Source: Lacrimispora saccharolytica (GTDB lineage Bacteria > Bacillota > Clostridia > Lachnospirales > Lachnospiraceae). Taken from it: a stretch of 64,000 nt of DNA. Below the pieces are notes generated by a model. It was not told the DNA's origin and did not search any database. It worked only from the letters and a program-made list of their open reading frames with translations. Positions 1-10,281 of this stretch are shown here, piece by piece. Within the stretch, counting starts at the first letter, position 1; every line of letters begins with the position of its first letter. Both the position numbers and the translations under genes were made by a program. The stretch is from contig JACJJN010000012.1 of NCBI GenBank assembly GCA_016899975.1, positions 1 through 64,000 of the forward strand, given 5' to 3'.

Positions 1-626
1 TCCACCCGTTTCCACTCTTCTCTCAGAGAGTGAATAAAGAACAGATAGTATTTACCGTTTATTTTATAAAAATGAGTTCCTTCATACCCAAGGCCGGGAT
101 GCCCTTCGTCCTTGACAACAATTCTGTCGATACCGCCTTCTTTCGGACCGCTCAAATCCGCACGCAATTCCTGCAGACGAATGTATTTGTTTCCCGATGC
201 TATATAGACTCTGTCATCATCGTCAAACAAAATGGAACAGTCATGATAAAAGCCTTCGATATAACTCTTTTTCCACGGTCCTTCGATAGATGGCGCTGAA
301 TAAAGGTATGTTTTTCCGGTATCATTCGCCACAAAACACACATAAAAGATTCCTTTATGATAACGCAAGGAAGCCGCCCACATCCCCTTTCCGTATATAT
401 TTTCCTCCCTTTCCATTTTCTGTGCCGGAGTGGAATCCAATACATCATAGACATAGGATACATGCTCCCAGTTTACCAGATCGTAGGAACGCAGAATTTC
501 ACATCCGGGCATAAAATGCATCGTTGTACTGACCATATAGTAAGTATCATCGACCCTGATGACATCCGGGTCCGGATAATCCAAGCGGGTGATAGGATTC
601 ATTTTCTGATTTTCTGTATTGCTCAT
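1..626 (-). CDS. GH43 family glycoside hydrolase, N-terminal part (runs off the window)
   Basis: The reading frame starts at an ATG at 626 behind a strong GGAGG site (about 632-640) and is open to the window edge, giving 208 residues. It begins with a short leader and then NPITRLDYPDPDVIRVDDTY, the typical first blade of GH43 beta-propellers, in which the Asp of DPDV is the expected general base. HDCSILFDDDDRVYIASG follows, then EGTHFYKINGKYYLFF, where the Glu fits the general acid. GH43 enzymes are beta-xylosidases or arabinofuranosidases. No signal peptide is visible, so it is probably cytoplasmic and acts on imported oligosaccharides. Substrate cannot be told from this fragment. Confidence 0.88.
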   Translation of the reverse strand, partial: MSNTENQKMNPITRLDYPDPDVIRVDDTYYMVSTTMHFMPGCEILRSYDLVNWEHVSYVYDVLDSTPAQKMEREENIYGKGMWAASLRYHKGIFYVCFVANDTGKTYLYSAPSIEGPWKKSYIEGFYHDCSILFDDDDRVYIASGNKYIRLQELRADLSGPKEGGIDRIVVKDEGHPGLGYEGTHFYKINGKYYLFFIHSLREEWKRV

Positions 627-821
627 AATTGCCTCCTCTATAAATCTTCTCAGATATGTCACATTTTCTTAAATCAGCGTTGCTTCTCTGATCGCACCTT
701 TCTTGTATTTCTTCTTCTAAAATTTTCTTTAGCTCCGTCATACACTGCGCATAATATTTAAATTTGGGCAATGCCTTTTCCTGTACGGATTTGTAACTTT
801 GATAATCGATCGTTGCCTTGA

Positions 822-929
822 TCACACTCTCGTTTGGTATTTCTCCATATTGCACAGAATATTTTTCTCATCTGTGTAGGCCCTGCTCCATAAAACGCTG
901 ATTACATCTTTACTGTTCTGCCATCTCAT
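822..929 (-). CDS. short ORF with strong ribosome binding site, possibly a broken gene
   Basis: An ATG at 929 sits four bases behind GGAGG and opens a 35-codon frame beginning MRWQNSKDVISVLWSRAY. A shifted frame then continues from about 855 to 650 with charged, helical-looking sequence (YQSYKSVQEKALPKFKYYAQ). The two could be one gene broken by a frameshift, just ahead of the GH43 gene on the same strand. I do not recognise the family. The good ribosome binding site and helical character are the only support. It may be a decayed regulator or nothing. Confidence 0.25.
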   Translation of the reverse strand: MRWQNSKDVISVLWSRAYTDEKNILCNMEKYQTRV

Positions 930-1071
930 TGATCCTCCATGTTTGCATTCTGTTCTTTTTATCAAAAATAATCTGACTTCACTATTGTCAGTATATCACA
1001 GCAAAACGGCATATCACACACTTATTTCATGGATTTTCTCAGAAAAACGCGCGGGAAACCTGCCCCGCTCA

Positions 1072-1100
1072 TTGCCCGCCCCCAAAAAATATGATATATT
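1072..1100 (+). promoter_or_regulatory. predicted sigma-A promoter for the MATE gene
   Basis: TTGCCC at 1072-1077 and TATATT at 1095-1100 are separated by 17 bp, about 95 bp ahead of the start codon of the downstream MATE exporter. The leader contains no riboswitch that I can recognise. Confidence 0.5.
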
Positions 1101-1193
1101 AATTTTCAGAAAGAAATTGAATGGTTTCTCATACCCCTGCGAAAATCCCCAGGTAAACCTATATGCTTCATACCATGGAAGGAGAGATTCAAA

Positions 1194-2567
1194 ATGGATC
1201 AGACAAAAAACGACCAGAATCCACTGGGATATCAAAGTCTCCCCCGGCTTCTGCGAACCTTTGCAGTGCCAAGCATCATCTCAATGCTCGTTGGCTCACT
1301 TTACAATATTGTGGACCAGATTTTTATCGGCCAAGGCGTGGGATACCTTGGAAATGCAGCCACCAATGTCTCTTATCCGCTTACGACGGTTTCCCTTGCG
1401 ATCGCACTGCTGATCGGAGTCGGAAGCGCGTCCCGGTTCTCCTTAAGCCTTGGCGCCGGAGAAGATGAAACGGCCTGCCATGTCGTAGGAAACGCGGTCT
1501 GCATGATGGTTCTCGCCGGCATAGGCTATGCCGTCCTCATCCAGCTTTTTCTCCATCCGATGCTGAATGCCTTCGGCGCGACTCCGGAGAATTTTTCCTA
1601 TGCCGCCTCCTACTCCCGGATTATAGGACTTGGCATGCCTTTCCAGATTGTCACAACCGGCATGAGCAATCTCATCCGCGCGGACGGAAGCCCTAAATAC
1701 TCTATGGCCTGCACATTGATCGGAGCAGTTTTAAATACGATCCTGGATCCCCTGTTCATCTTTGTCTTTGACCTTGGAGTAGCGGGCGCCGCATGGGCAA
1801 CGGTCATCGGGCAGTTTTTTTCCTTCCTCGCCGCCCTCCTCTATCTCGGGAAATTCCACAGTGTGAAGCTATGCAGGAAACATTTTCGTCTGACAGTCCA
1901 GGACAGTCTTGCCGCGGCCTCTCTTGGACTGAGCAACAGCCTGAACCAGGTGGCGCTTACTCTGGTACAGGTCGTAATGAACAATTCGCTGACTTATTAT
2001 GGCGCGGCAACCGTTTACGGAAGCGATATCCCGCTCGCCGCCTGCGGCATCGTGATGAAGACCAACGCCATCCTGCTCGCTTTTGTAATCGGTCTGTCTC
2101 AGGGCTCCCAGCCCATTATTGGATTTAACTACGGCGCAAAACAGTATTCCCGCGTGCGCGGCACTTACCGTCTTGCCATCTCCTGCAGCTTCGTGATCAC
2201 CGCGATCGGCTTTGTCCTGTTCCAGTTTTTCCCCAGACAGCTGATCTCACTGTTCGGAAGCGGCGACGCGCTTTATTATGAATTTGCGGTCCGCTTTATG
2301 CGCATTTTCCTGTTCATGATCCTCGTAAATGGAGTCCAGATGATCTCCTCCAACTTCTTTTCCGCCATCGGAAAACCACTGAAAGGACTTCTGCTCTCCA
2401 TGACAAGACAGGTCTTCTTCCTGATCCCGCTTGTATTGATCCTTCCTCTGTTCCTGGGGATCGACGGAATCGCCTTTGCCGGACCTGCGGCCGACACCGC
2501 GGCGTTCCTCGTATCCGTCCTTCTGGTCCGGAGAGAGATGGGCAGAATGAAAAAAATGGAGGTCTGA
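1194..2567 (+). CDS. MATE family multidrug/organic cation exporter
   Basis: A 457-residue polytopic membrane protein with about twelve predicted helices, the usual size for MATE transporters. Residues 36-46 (LYNIVDQIFIG) are the hallmark of the first helix, and the same half-motif logic recurs in the second half (FNYGAKQYSR). MATE proteins export cationic drugs and metabolites in exchange for Na+ or H+. It most resembles the MepA-like branch. The ATG at 1194 follows GGAGAG at a good distance. It stands alone, is preceded by its own promoter, and is followed directly by a 34-bp perfect inverted repeat. Substrate is unknown. Confidence 0.9.
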   Translation: MDQTKNDQNPLGYQSLPRLLRTFAVPSIISMLVGSLYNIVDQIFIGQGVGYLGNAATNVSYPLTTVSLAIALLIGVGSASRFSLSLGAGEDETACHVVGNAVCMMVLAGIGYAVLIQLFLHPMLNAFGATPENFSYAASYSRIIGLGMPFQIVTTGMSNLIRADGSPKYSMACTLIGAVLNTILDPLFIFVFDLGVAGAAWATVIGQFFSFLAALLYLGKFHSVKLCRKHFRLTVQDSLAAASLGLSNSLNQVALTLVQVVMNNSLTYYGAATVYGSDIPLAACGIVMKTNAILLAFVIGLSQGSQPIIGFNYGAKQYSRVRGTYRLAISCSFVITAIGFVLFQFFPRQLISLFGSGDALYYEFAVRFMRIFLFMILVNGVQMISSNFFSAIGKPLKGLLLSMTRQVFFLIPLVLILPLFLGIDGIAFAGPAADTAAFLVSVLLVRREMGRMKKMEV

Positions 2568-2574
2568 CTGAGCG

Positions 2575-2653
2575 AGTGCAATCCACTTTAAATATTTCAG
2601 TGTTTCGTTTGCGTGCCTTACGAAACACTGAAATATTTAAAGTGGATTGCACT
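2575..2653. repeat. 34-bp perfect inverted repeat with 11-nt loop
   Basis: Arms 2575-2608 and 2620-2653 are exact reverse complements (starting AGTGCAATCCACTTTAAATA) around an 11-nt loop. It begins eight bases after the MATE stop codon. There is no T tract, so it is not a textbook terminator, though so long a hairpin could still end transcription or protect the 3' end. It could equally be a small mobile palindrome. The following stretch to about 2885 has no gene that I can support. Confidence 0.8.
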
Positions 2654-2886
2654 AAGCCAGCCTTATCTGATCAAAATTAATTTTACCGCTTCAATCGAGT
2701 CCTCACTAAACCCATCCAACTCATCCTCATTTTCAAAAATTTAGCCTTACTTATTGATCAATCCCAATACTTATAATTTTACTCCCTCTATACTCTTAAG
2801 AATTGACTTCTTATTATTTTCATGCAAATATACTTCATTCAATTTTGTTTTTCTGTAACTAAGATAAGAATCTTTCGTTCTCTCTA

Positions 2887-3330
2887 TTAACACACTTGTA
2901 AAAAATCTCTCCCAGCTGAAATACTCTCTGCTGTCAATATAATTTTCTTTTTAAGAGCACATTTGTACAAACGATCCATCTCAGGACCAATCGCTGCTCC
3001 ATCCGCAATCACACATACGCATTCATTTTCAATATGCTCCAGCATTTTCCGGGACAACCGGAAAATTTTGATAGTTCGAATATATCTGATACATCTGCTG
3101 GTACATTCTCCTTGTGTCATGGTATTTCCCGGAGCAATGTATTCCATAGATCTCTTCTACACTGTATGGAAGATTATACAAATTTTCCCTGGTAACCAAA
3201 ACATAATAATTATCGGAGTTTTTGACAGATGCTGCAAATTCTTCCGTATGAATAAACGCATTTTCTTCATCTATAAAAAAAATTGTTCCTGATCCATTTC
3301 TCCCAGAAATACACTCAGCATAAAAACCTC
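2887..3330 (-). pseudogene. frameshifted relic of a conserved clostridial protein
   Basis: Two overlapping frames on the minus strand carry one protein. The upstream frame has FFIDEENAFIHTEEFAASVK and NYYVLVTRENLYNLPYSVEE, then GIHCSGKY. At about 3080-3150 the sense passes to another frame with LEHIENECVCVIADGAAIGP and ends at 2887. The pattern (Asp-Glu box, then YYVLVTR, then NLPYSVEEIYGI) matches a family of clostridial ATPase-like proteins that I know only as hypothetical. The N-terminal ATP-binding part is missing, so this is a decayed C-terminal remnant. Base composition is more AT-rich than in the neighbours. Confidence 0.6.
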
Positions 3331-3416
3331 CTAACTGGCACTTCGTCCGTATCAAAATTTTTGATACAGATATACCAAAACCGCACCAGCCCATTTCAGC
3401 CAGTGCAGTCTTTTTT

Positions 3417-3548
3417 CATTCCCGCGGGCAACGAGCCAAGCGGACATGCTTGCATGTCCATTTGGCGACTGCCGCGAGGGTCAGATACCCAGCAGCTCTG
3501 CTGCGCTGCAAACTTGATGCCCCGCAGCAAGCTGCGGGGTATTTGACT
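3417..3548 (-). repeat. family A palindromic element, copy 1
   Basis: Read on the minus strand it has two hairpins. The first is a GC-rich stem around CCCCGCAGCTTGCTGCGGGG. The second is a longer stem whose core GGACATGCAAGCATGTCC is an exact palindrome, flanked by GCCAA/TTGGC and GGCA/TTGCC pairing. It lies 11 bp past the lysS stop codon, where the first hairpin may act as a terminator. Nearly the same sequence occurs at 9180-9278, and the second hairpin alone at 55919-55975. This copy has about 30 extra bases between its two hairpins. Confidence 0.8.
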
Positions 3549-3559
3549 CAGTTTATCAA

Positions 3560-5515
<1,956 letters not shown>

Positions 5516-5548
5516 TCACTCCCTTTTTCTGTATTTTTCTTCCAGTGT

Positions 5549-6031
5549 TCAGACGTTTCTCTGGATCTTCAGTACCTTGTACTGCATAACGCCGGTAGGT
5601 GTCTCCACTTCCACAACGTCGCCGATGCTGGCGCCGATCAGAGCTTTTCCAACTGGAGACTCATTGGAGATCTTGCCTTCCAGGCTGTTTGCCTCGGTGG
5701 AACCTACGATCTGGAATTCGATCTCTTCTTCAAACTCCACATCATACACGTCTACCTTACATCCCACATTGATCTTGTCGGAATCCACTTCATCTTCCAC
5801 TACAACCTCTGCGTTTTTCAGGATTTTCTCAATCTCTTCGATACGCGCCTCGATATCGCGCTGTTCGTCCTTCGCTGCATCGTACTCCGCATTCTCAGAT
5901 AAGTCGCCCTGCTCTCTCGCTTCCCGGATCTTTACGGCAACCTCTTTTCTCCGGTTTACCTTTAAGTCATGAAGTTCTTCCTCCAGTTTCTGGAGACCTG
6001 CATAAGTAAGAATATTTTTCTTCTCTGCCAT
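5549..6031 (-). CDS. greA: transcription elongation factor GreA
   Basis: GreA enters the secondary channel of stalled RNA polymerase and triggers transcript cleavage. The 160 residues have the N-terminal coiled coil with the acidic tip GDLSENAEYDAAKDEQ (42-57) and the C-terminal FKBP-like domain (SPVGKALIGASIGDVVEVET, 125-144). Length and motifs are canonical. The ATG at 6031 follows GGAAAGGG. It is upstream of lysS in the common dusB-greA-lysS arrangement, although here a MATE gene and repeats separate it from dusB. Confidence 0.96.
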   Translation of the reverse strand: MAEKKNILTYAGLQKLEEELHDLKVNRRKEVAVKIREAREQGDLSENAEYDAAKDEQRDIEARIEEIEKILKNAEVVVEDEVDSDKINVGCKVDVYDVEFEEEIEFQIVGSTEANSLEGKISNESPVGKALIGASIGDVVEVETPTGVMQYKVLKIQRNV

Positions 6032-6086
6032 TTTCTACACCCTTTCCTTATCTATATCTGTCAATGTATGATAGCCGTAACAATTC

Positions 6087-6265
6087 AATCAGGCCTGCGC
6101 ATTTACTGCGCAGACCGTATGAAAACACAGTACCTGCAGGCATCCGCCCCATCGCGAGGCGATCTTCATGGGCGGGTGCCATAACCGTTCAGCAAGCTGA
6201 ATGGTTATGATCAGCAGACAAAAGCTGCGCGCCTTTGTCTGCTGATGGTTCTCTTCATGTAAAAT
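6087..6265. repeat. repeat cluster: families C and B plus two further hairpins
   Basis: Four hairpins in a row fill the gap upstream of greA. A family C copy (GGCCTGCGCATTTACTGCGC, about 6087-6116) is followed by a stem formed by GGCATCCGCCC and GGGCGGGTGCC (about 6138-6180). Next is a family B copy (6181-6208, ATAACCGTTCAGCAAGCTGA), then a stem of TCAGCAGACAAA with TTTGTCTGCTGA (about 6211-6245). No coding sequence is supported between 6032 and 6390. The cluster may be one composite mobile element or several insertions at a tolerated site. Confidence 0.7.
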
Positions 6266-6349
6266 CCAAAGGACAGACTCCGCCTATCCTAACAATTACA
6301 GTAGTATAAAAGAAATATCTGGCCTTGTCAAGAAAAAGCTGGCGGGCAG

Positions 6350-6374
6350 CAGTTCAGCCTTGCTGAACTGTTAC
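6350..6374. repeat. family B palindrome, 16 bp after a MATE stop codon
   Basis: CAGTTCAGCCTTGCTGAACTG plus the trailing TTAC matches the dispersed family B consensus GTAACAGTTCAGC...GCTGAACTGTTAC. It lies just past the stop codon of the second MATE gene and may serve as its 3' hairpin. Confidence 0.7.
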
Positions 6375-6390
6375 GCTGGCGGAACTATTC

Positions 6391-7791
6391 TCACACCGTC
6401 TGGCTTCCTTTTTTCCCGTCAAGACCCTTGGTTTTCCATTTTCCTCTGCGGTAGAAGATGAAGGTGATCAGGGCTCCCATCAGCCAGGAAGACAGCAGGG
6501 AAATCCAGATACATTCGTACCGTCCGTTGGGCAGCTCCGGGGTTCTGGTCAGCCAGGAAATTCCGTAAGCTACCGGCACACGGATCACGACGGTTGTGAT
6601 CAGAGAGATCCACATAGGCGTCATTGTATCTCCCGCTCCGCGCATAACGCCGGAAAGACTCTGGGTCACTGCCATCGCAATGTAACCCACCGCCAGAATC
6701 CTCATCATATTGGCGCTCAGCGTCACAAGCTCGGAAGTGTTGGTAAAAATCGCCATCAGATACCTTCCAAACACAAGGATCATCACAGTAATCACCGTGG
6801 ATGTACCCACCGCCATCAACGTACCCTGTTTGGCTCCCTGCTCCACGCGGTCATATCTTCTGGCTCCCACGTTCTGTCCAGCAAAGGTGGTCAGTGCTGT
6901 TCCGAAGGAAAAGTTCGGCATCATCGCGAAGCCATCCACACGCATGATGATGACGTTTGCCGCAATGACCATCTCTCCGAAGCTGTTGGTCAGCGACTGT
7001 ACTACGACCATCGCCATGGAAAAGATCGCCTGGGTGATACCGGACGGAAGCCCAAGGCGGATGATGTTCCATGCATGATGTCCGTTTGGTTTCAGATACT
7101 GCGGTTTCAAATCAAACAAATCTGACATTCTTTTCAATTTGATCATACACATGACCGCAGAGACAATCTGCGCGATCACCGTTGCCAGCGCCACTCCCGG
7201 CACTCCCATATGGAACACCGCCACAAAGGTAACATCCAGGACAATGTTGATGACCGTCGCGATCAGCAGATAGATCAGAGCGGATACGGAATCGCCCAGT
7301 CCTCTTAATATACCGCACAGAATGTTATAATATGCAATTCCGGACGAACCAAGCATCATAATGATCAGATAAGACGCACACCAGTCAATGATGCTTTCCG
7401 GTGTATTCAGAAGTTCCAGCAAAGGCCGCGCGCACAGTGTCCCCACGACCATGATGAACAGCGACGCAGCAGCGGTCAGTGTGATACAGTTTCCGATCGT
7501 CTTGGAGAGCGCTTCCCTCTCCTTCGCGCCGAAGTACTGGGATACCATAACGCCGGCGCCCACAGAGATTCCGACGAAAAGCACCAGCAGGAGATTCATG
7601 ATCGGGCTGGCGCTTCCCACCGCCGCCAGCGCATTATCTCCCACATATCTTCCCACCACGATGCTGTCCACGGTGTTATAAAGCTGCTGTGCAATATTCC
7701 CCAGCAGCATAGGGATCGTAAAAACCAGAATTTTTTCCCATGGTTTCCCCTGCGTCATATCCGAAGGGGCAAAGATCTCTTTGATTTTCAT
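6391..7791 (-). CDS. MATE family efflux transporter, second copy
   Basis: The 466-residue membrane protein has about twelve helices and a first-helix motif LYNTVDSIVVGRYVG (37-51), typical of MATE exporters. A second-half motif FAGQNVGARRYDRVEQGAKQ is also present. It is only distantly similar to the MATE protein at 1194-2567 and belongs to the DinF/NorM-like clostridial branch. The ATG at 7791 follows GGAGTG. It begins 57 bp after dusB, so it may be cotranscribed with it. It sits inside the usual dusB-greA-lysS cluster and is bounded by palindromic repeats, which suggests a later insertion. Confidence 0.9.
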   Translation of the reverse strand: MKIKEIFAPSDMTQGKPWEKILVFTIPMLLGNIAQQLYNTVDSIVVGRYVGDNALAAVGSASPIMNLLLVLFVGISVGAGVMVSQYFGAKEREALSKTIGNCITLTAAASLFIMVVGTLCARPLLELLNTPESIIDWCASYLIIMMLGSSGIAYYNILCGILRGLGDSVSALIYLLIATVINIVLDVTFVAVFHMGVPGVALATVIAQIVSAVMCMIKLKRMSDLFDLKPQYLKPNGHHAWNIIRLGLPSGITQAIFSMAMVVVQSLTNSFGEMVIAANVIIMRVDGFAMMPNFSFGTALTTFAGQNVGARRYDRVEQGAKQGTLMAVGTSTVITVMILVFGRYLMAIFTNTSELVTLSANMMRILAVGYIAMAVTQSLSGVMRGAGDTMTPMWISLITTVVIRVPVAYGISWLTRTPELPNGRYECIWISLLSSWLMGALITFIFYRRGKWKTKGLDGKKGSQTV

Positions 7792-7848
7792 AGTTCGCTA
7801 CACTCCATTTTTCTTTCGTTTTCTTTTCCTCTTTTATGTCCGCATGTT

Positions 7849-8823
7849 TCAACGCCTGTCCAACGTCCAGTTCTGTAAAAGCTCCCCAAGCTCTTCCATC
7901 GTCCCCACCGCATTCACTTCCGAACGCAGCTTTGCGGAATGGGGAAATCCAGCGGTATACCACGCCACATGCTTGCGCATTTCCCGCATTCCCACATCCG
8001 GGCCTTTATATTCCACCTGAAGGCGCGCATGGCGCAGGATCATTTCTTTGACCTCGTCCATGGAAGGCCTCGGAAGTTCTTCCCCGGTCTCCAGATAATG
8101 ACGGATCTCCCGGAAGAGCCACGGATTTCCCTGTGCCGCCCGTCCGATCATCACACCGTCGCAGCCTGTCTGTTCCAGCATCTCCACCGCCGCCTTCGGA
8201 CTGTCCACATCGCCGTTTCCGATCACAGGGATGGATACCGCCTCTTTCACTTTCCGGATGATCTCCCAGTCCGCTTTCCCCGAATAATACTGCTCTCTGG
8301 TGCGTCCATGGACCGCAACCGCTGCAACGCCGCAGTCCTCCAGGATTTTGGCAATCTCCACCGCATTGACATGGGCATCGTCGAATCCTTTGCGTATCTT
8401 CACGGTGACCGGTTTCTCCGAGGCTTTCACAAGACTGGAAGCGATCTCCCGCACCAGCTCCGGCTGTTTCATCAGCGCAGAGCCCTCCTGATTGTTGACG
8501 ACCTTCGGCACCGGACATCCCATATTGAAATCCAGGATATCAAAGGGACGGTTCTGGATCTGCGCCGCAATTTCTCCCAGGATCTCCGGATCGCTGCCGA
8601 ACAGCTGCAGGGCAATGGGATTCTCCCCCGGCGCAATCTCCATCAGGGACTCTGTGTTCCTGTTTTTGTAAAGGATCGCCTTGGCGCTGACCATCTCCAT
8701 ACTCAGCAGCCCGACGCCCATCTCCCGGCACAGCAGACGGAACGGCAGATCCGTCACCCCTGCCATCGGCGCCAGGACAACCGGGCAGTCGATCGTCACA
8801 TTTCCAATCTTCAGCGGCTTCAT
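7849..8823 (-). CDS. dusB: tRNA-dihydrouridine synthase DusB
   Basis: A flavoenzyme that reduces uridine to dihydrouridine in the D-loop of tRNAs. The protein has an FMN-binding TIM barrel (APMAGVTDLPFRLLC near the N-terminus), the catalytic Cys in FNMGCPVPKVVNNQEGSALM (about residue 103), VKIRKGFDD, and VAVHGRTREQYYSGKADWE. About 324 residues is the normal size. I prefer the ATG at 8823 to the GTG at 8829: it overlaps the stop codon of the preceding gene as ATGA, a sign of translational coupling. Confidence 0.95.
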   Translation of the reverse strand: MKPLKIGNVTIDCPVVLAPMAGVTDLPFRLLCREMGVGLLSMEMVSAKAILYKNRNTESLMEIAPGENPIALQLFGSDPEILGEIAAQIQNRPFDILDFNMGCPVPKVVNNQEGSALMKQPELVREIASSLVKASEKPVTVKIRKGFDDAHVNAVEIAKILEDCGVAAVAVHGRTREQYYSGKADWEIIRKVKEAVSIPVIGNGDVDSPKAAVEMLEQTGCDGVMIGRAAQGNPWLFREIRHYLETGEELPRPSMDEVKEMILRHARLQVEYKGPDVGMREMRKHVAWYTAGFPHSAKLRSEVNAVGTMEELGELLQNWTLDRR

Positions 8824-9158
8824 AAGCACTCTTCCCCAAGGAAAAATACCCGGTAATACAGTTCCAGAGACTGCAGCAGCTCCTGCTTGTCCTGCTGCAG
8901 CTGCTTGATCTTCAGCGCGCCGCCGATCTCATCATACATGGCGTCGGCATCCACCGCCTCCGTCTCAAACTGCAGGTTTCCCTCCCCGTCAAACCACAGG
9001 GTGAAGATTCCTCCAATCTCCACCGTAAACATCACGCACATCACATGCAGTTCATCCTGCACACTCTGCGGAAGGCTGGAAAAATCCTGATTAAAATAAT
9101 ACTTCTGTTCATAAGCGCTCGCACCGCAGAGCACTACCTTTTCATCATCGGAATACAT
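8820..9158 (-). CDS. DUF6145-like conserved small protein
   Basis: A 112-residue acidic cytoplasmic protein beginning MYSDDEKVVLCGASAYEQKY, with FNQDFSSLPQSVQDELHVMC, an FTVEIGGIFTLWFDGEGNLQ segment, and a C-terminal helix ending EECL. I recognise it as the small protein that commonly precedes dusB in Lachnospiraceae. Function is unknown. The start is the ATG at 9158 behind AAAGGAG. A longer frame upstream exists only because the adjacent repeat is open in that phase. Its stop codon overlaps the dusB start, so the two are translationally coupled. Confidence 0.75.
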   Translation of the reverse strand: MYSDDEKVVLCGASAYEQKYYFNQDFSSLPQSVQDELHVMCVMFTVEIGGIFTLWFDGEGNLQFETEAVDADAMYDEIGGALKIKQLQQDKQELLQSLELYYRVFFLGEECL

Positions 9159-9179
9159 CCGGAACTCCTTTCTTTTTTC

Positions 9180-9278
9180 CATTCCCGCGGGCAACGAGCC
9201 AAGCGGACATGCTTGCATGTCCATTTGGCGACTGCCACGAGGGTCAGATACCCCGTAGCTTGCTGCGGGGTGTTTGAC
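9180..9278 (-). repeat. family A palindromic element, copy 2
   Basis: Nearly identical to the copy at 3417-3548 in both hairpins but without the extra bases between them. On the minus strand it starts right at the birA stop codon and ends about 20 bp before the start of the DUF6145-like gene. It may therefore terminate or attenuate readthrough from birA. The GGACATGCAAGCATGTCC core is unchanged. Confidence 0.8.
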
Positions 9279-10271
9279 TTATACATAAGAATAAAGGCCG
9301 CGCACAGACACTTCCCCCGCGTAAACCTCCGAGACGGTTCCGTTCTCCTGCCTCACCAGAAGCTCACCCCTCTCGTTGATGCCAAGCGCAACGCCCTCAA
9401 ACGGCGCCTTCGGGTCCAGCACACGCACCTGGCGGTCTCTGTTCGCCAGTATTTCATTATATGCGTCCTGAAGCCCGGAAAGATCTCCCGTCTCCATGAA
9501 CACCTGATAATTCCGCGCAAATGCTTTCATCACGGCACAGATCACCTCCGCCCGTTTTACAGGATGTCCCGTCTCGATCCGAAGAGAGGTCGCGATCTCT
9601 TTCAATGCTTCCGGAACTTCCGTCTGGTTCACATTGATCCCGGTTCCGACCACCACATAATTGATATAATCGATCTGGGCGCTCATCTCCGTCAGGATCC
9701 CGCAGAGTTTATGGCCGTTCAGCACCGCATCGTTGGGCCACTTGATCTGAACCGGCACATCCAGCAGTTCCTGCAGTCCCTGCGCCACGCTCAGCCCCAT
9801 AACGATCGTCAGCATGGAAGCCCGCACCGGTTCCAGATCCGGCCGCAGGATCAGCGTCATGCTCACCGTGGTCCCTCTCGGCGATTCCCAGCTTCTGCCG
9901 CGCCGTCCCCTGCCCTGGGTCTGTTCATCGGCAACGACCAGCGTTCCGTGAGGCGCGCCTTCCTCCGCCAGCCGTTTGCCCCAGGTATTGGTGGAATCCA
10001 CTTCCTCCGCGAAATATACCCGGTTGCCGATCCATTCCCCTTCCAGCCTGCTCTCAATCTCGCTCTGGCTGAGGATATCCGGCATTTTTAAGAGGCGGTA
10101 TCCTTTGTTCTGGACCGCCTCTATCTCATATCCTTCCTCTTTGAGCTGTTTGATGATCTTCCACACGGCTGTTCTGGAAACGGAAAATTTTTCACATAAC
10201 TCCTGCCCGGAAATAAATTCCATGGATTCTCTCAGCAGGCGCAGAACCTCTGCTTTCTTATTTTCCCGCAT
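9279..10271 (-). CDS. birA: biotin--[acetyl-CoA-carboxylase] ligase with repressor domain
   Basis: BirA activates biotin with ATP, attaches it to biotin-carrier proteins, and (in this long form) represses biotin genes. The 330 residues have an N-terminal winged helix (FSVSRTAVWKIIKQLKEEGY, 29-48), then the ligase core with GRGRRGRSWESPRGT (120-134), KWPNDAVLNGHKLCGILTE, and a C-terminal SH3-like cap. I chose the ATG at 10271 rather than an upstream frame that would overlap argF. It is 10 bp downstream of the argF stop codon, so argF and birA are likely cotranscribed. Confidence 0.93.
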   Translation of the reverse strand: MRENKKAEVLRLLRESMEFISGQELCEKFSVSRTAVWKIIKQLKEEGYEIEAVQNKGYRLLKMPDILSQSEIESRLEGEWIGNRVYFAEEVDSTNTWGKRLAEEGAPHGTLVVADEQTQGRGRRGRSWESPRGTTVSMTLILRPDLEPVRASMLTIVMGLSVAQGLQELLDVPVQIKWPNDAVLNGHKLCGILTEMSAQIDYINYVVVGTGINVNQTEVPEALKEIATSLRIETGHPVKRAEVICAVMKAFARNYQVFMETGDLSGLQDAYNEILANRDRQVRVLDPKAPFEGVALGINERGELLVRQENGTVSEVYAGEVSVRGLYSYV

Positions 10272-10281
10272 CCCTTTTCTG

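Noticed and set aside
9159-9224. N-terminal extension of the DUF6145-like protein
   Set aside because: The extra residues are encoded by the family A repeat, and a good ribosome binding site directly precedes the internal ATG at 9158.
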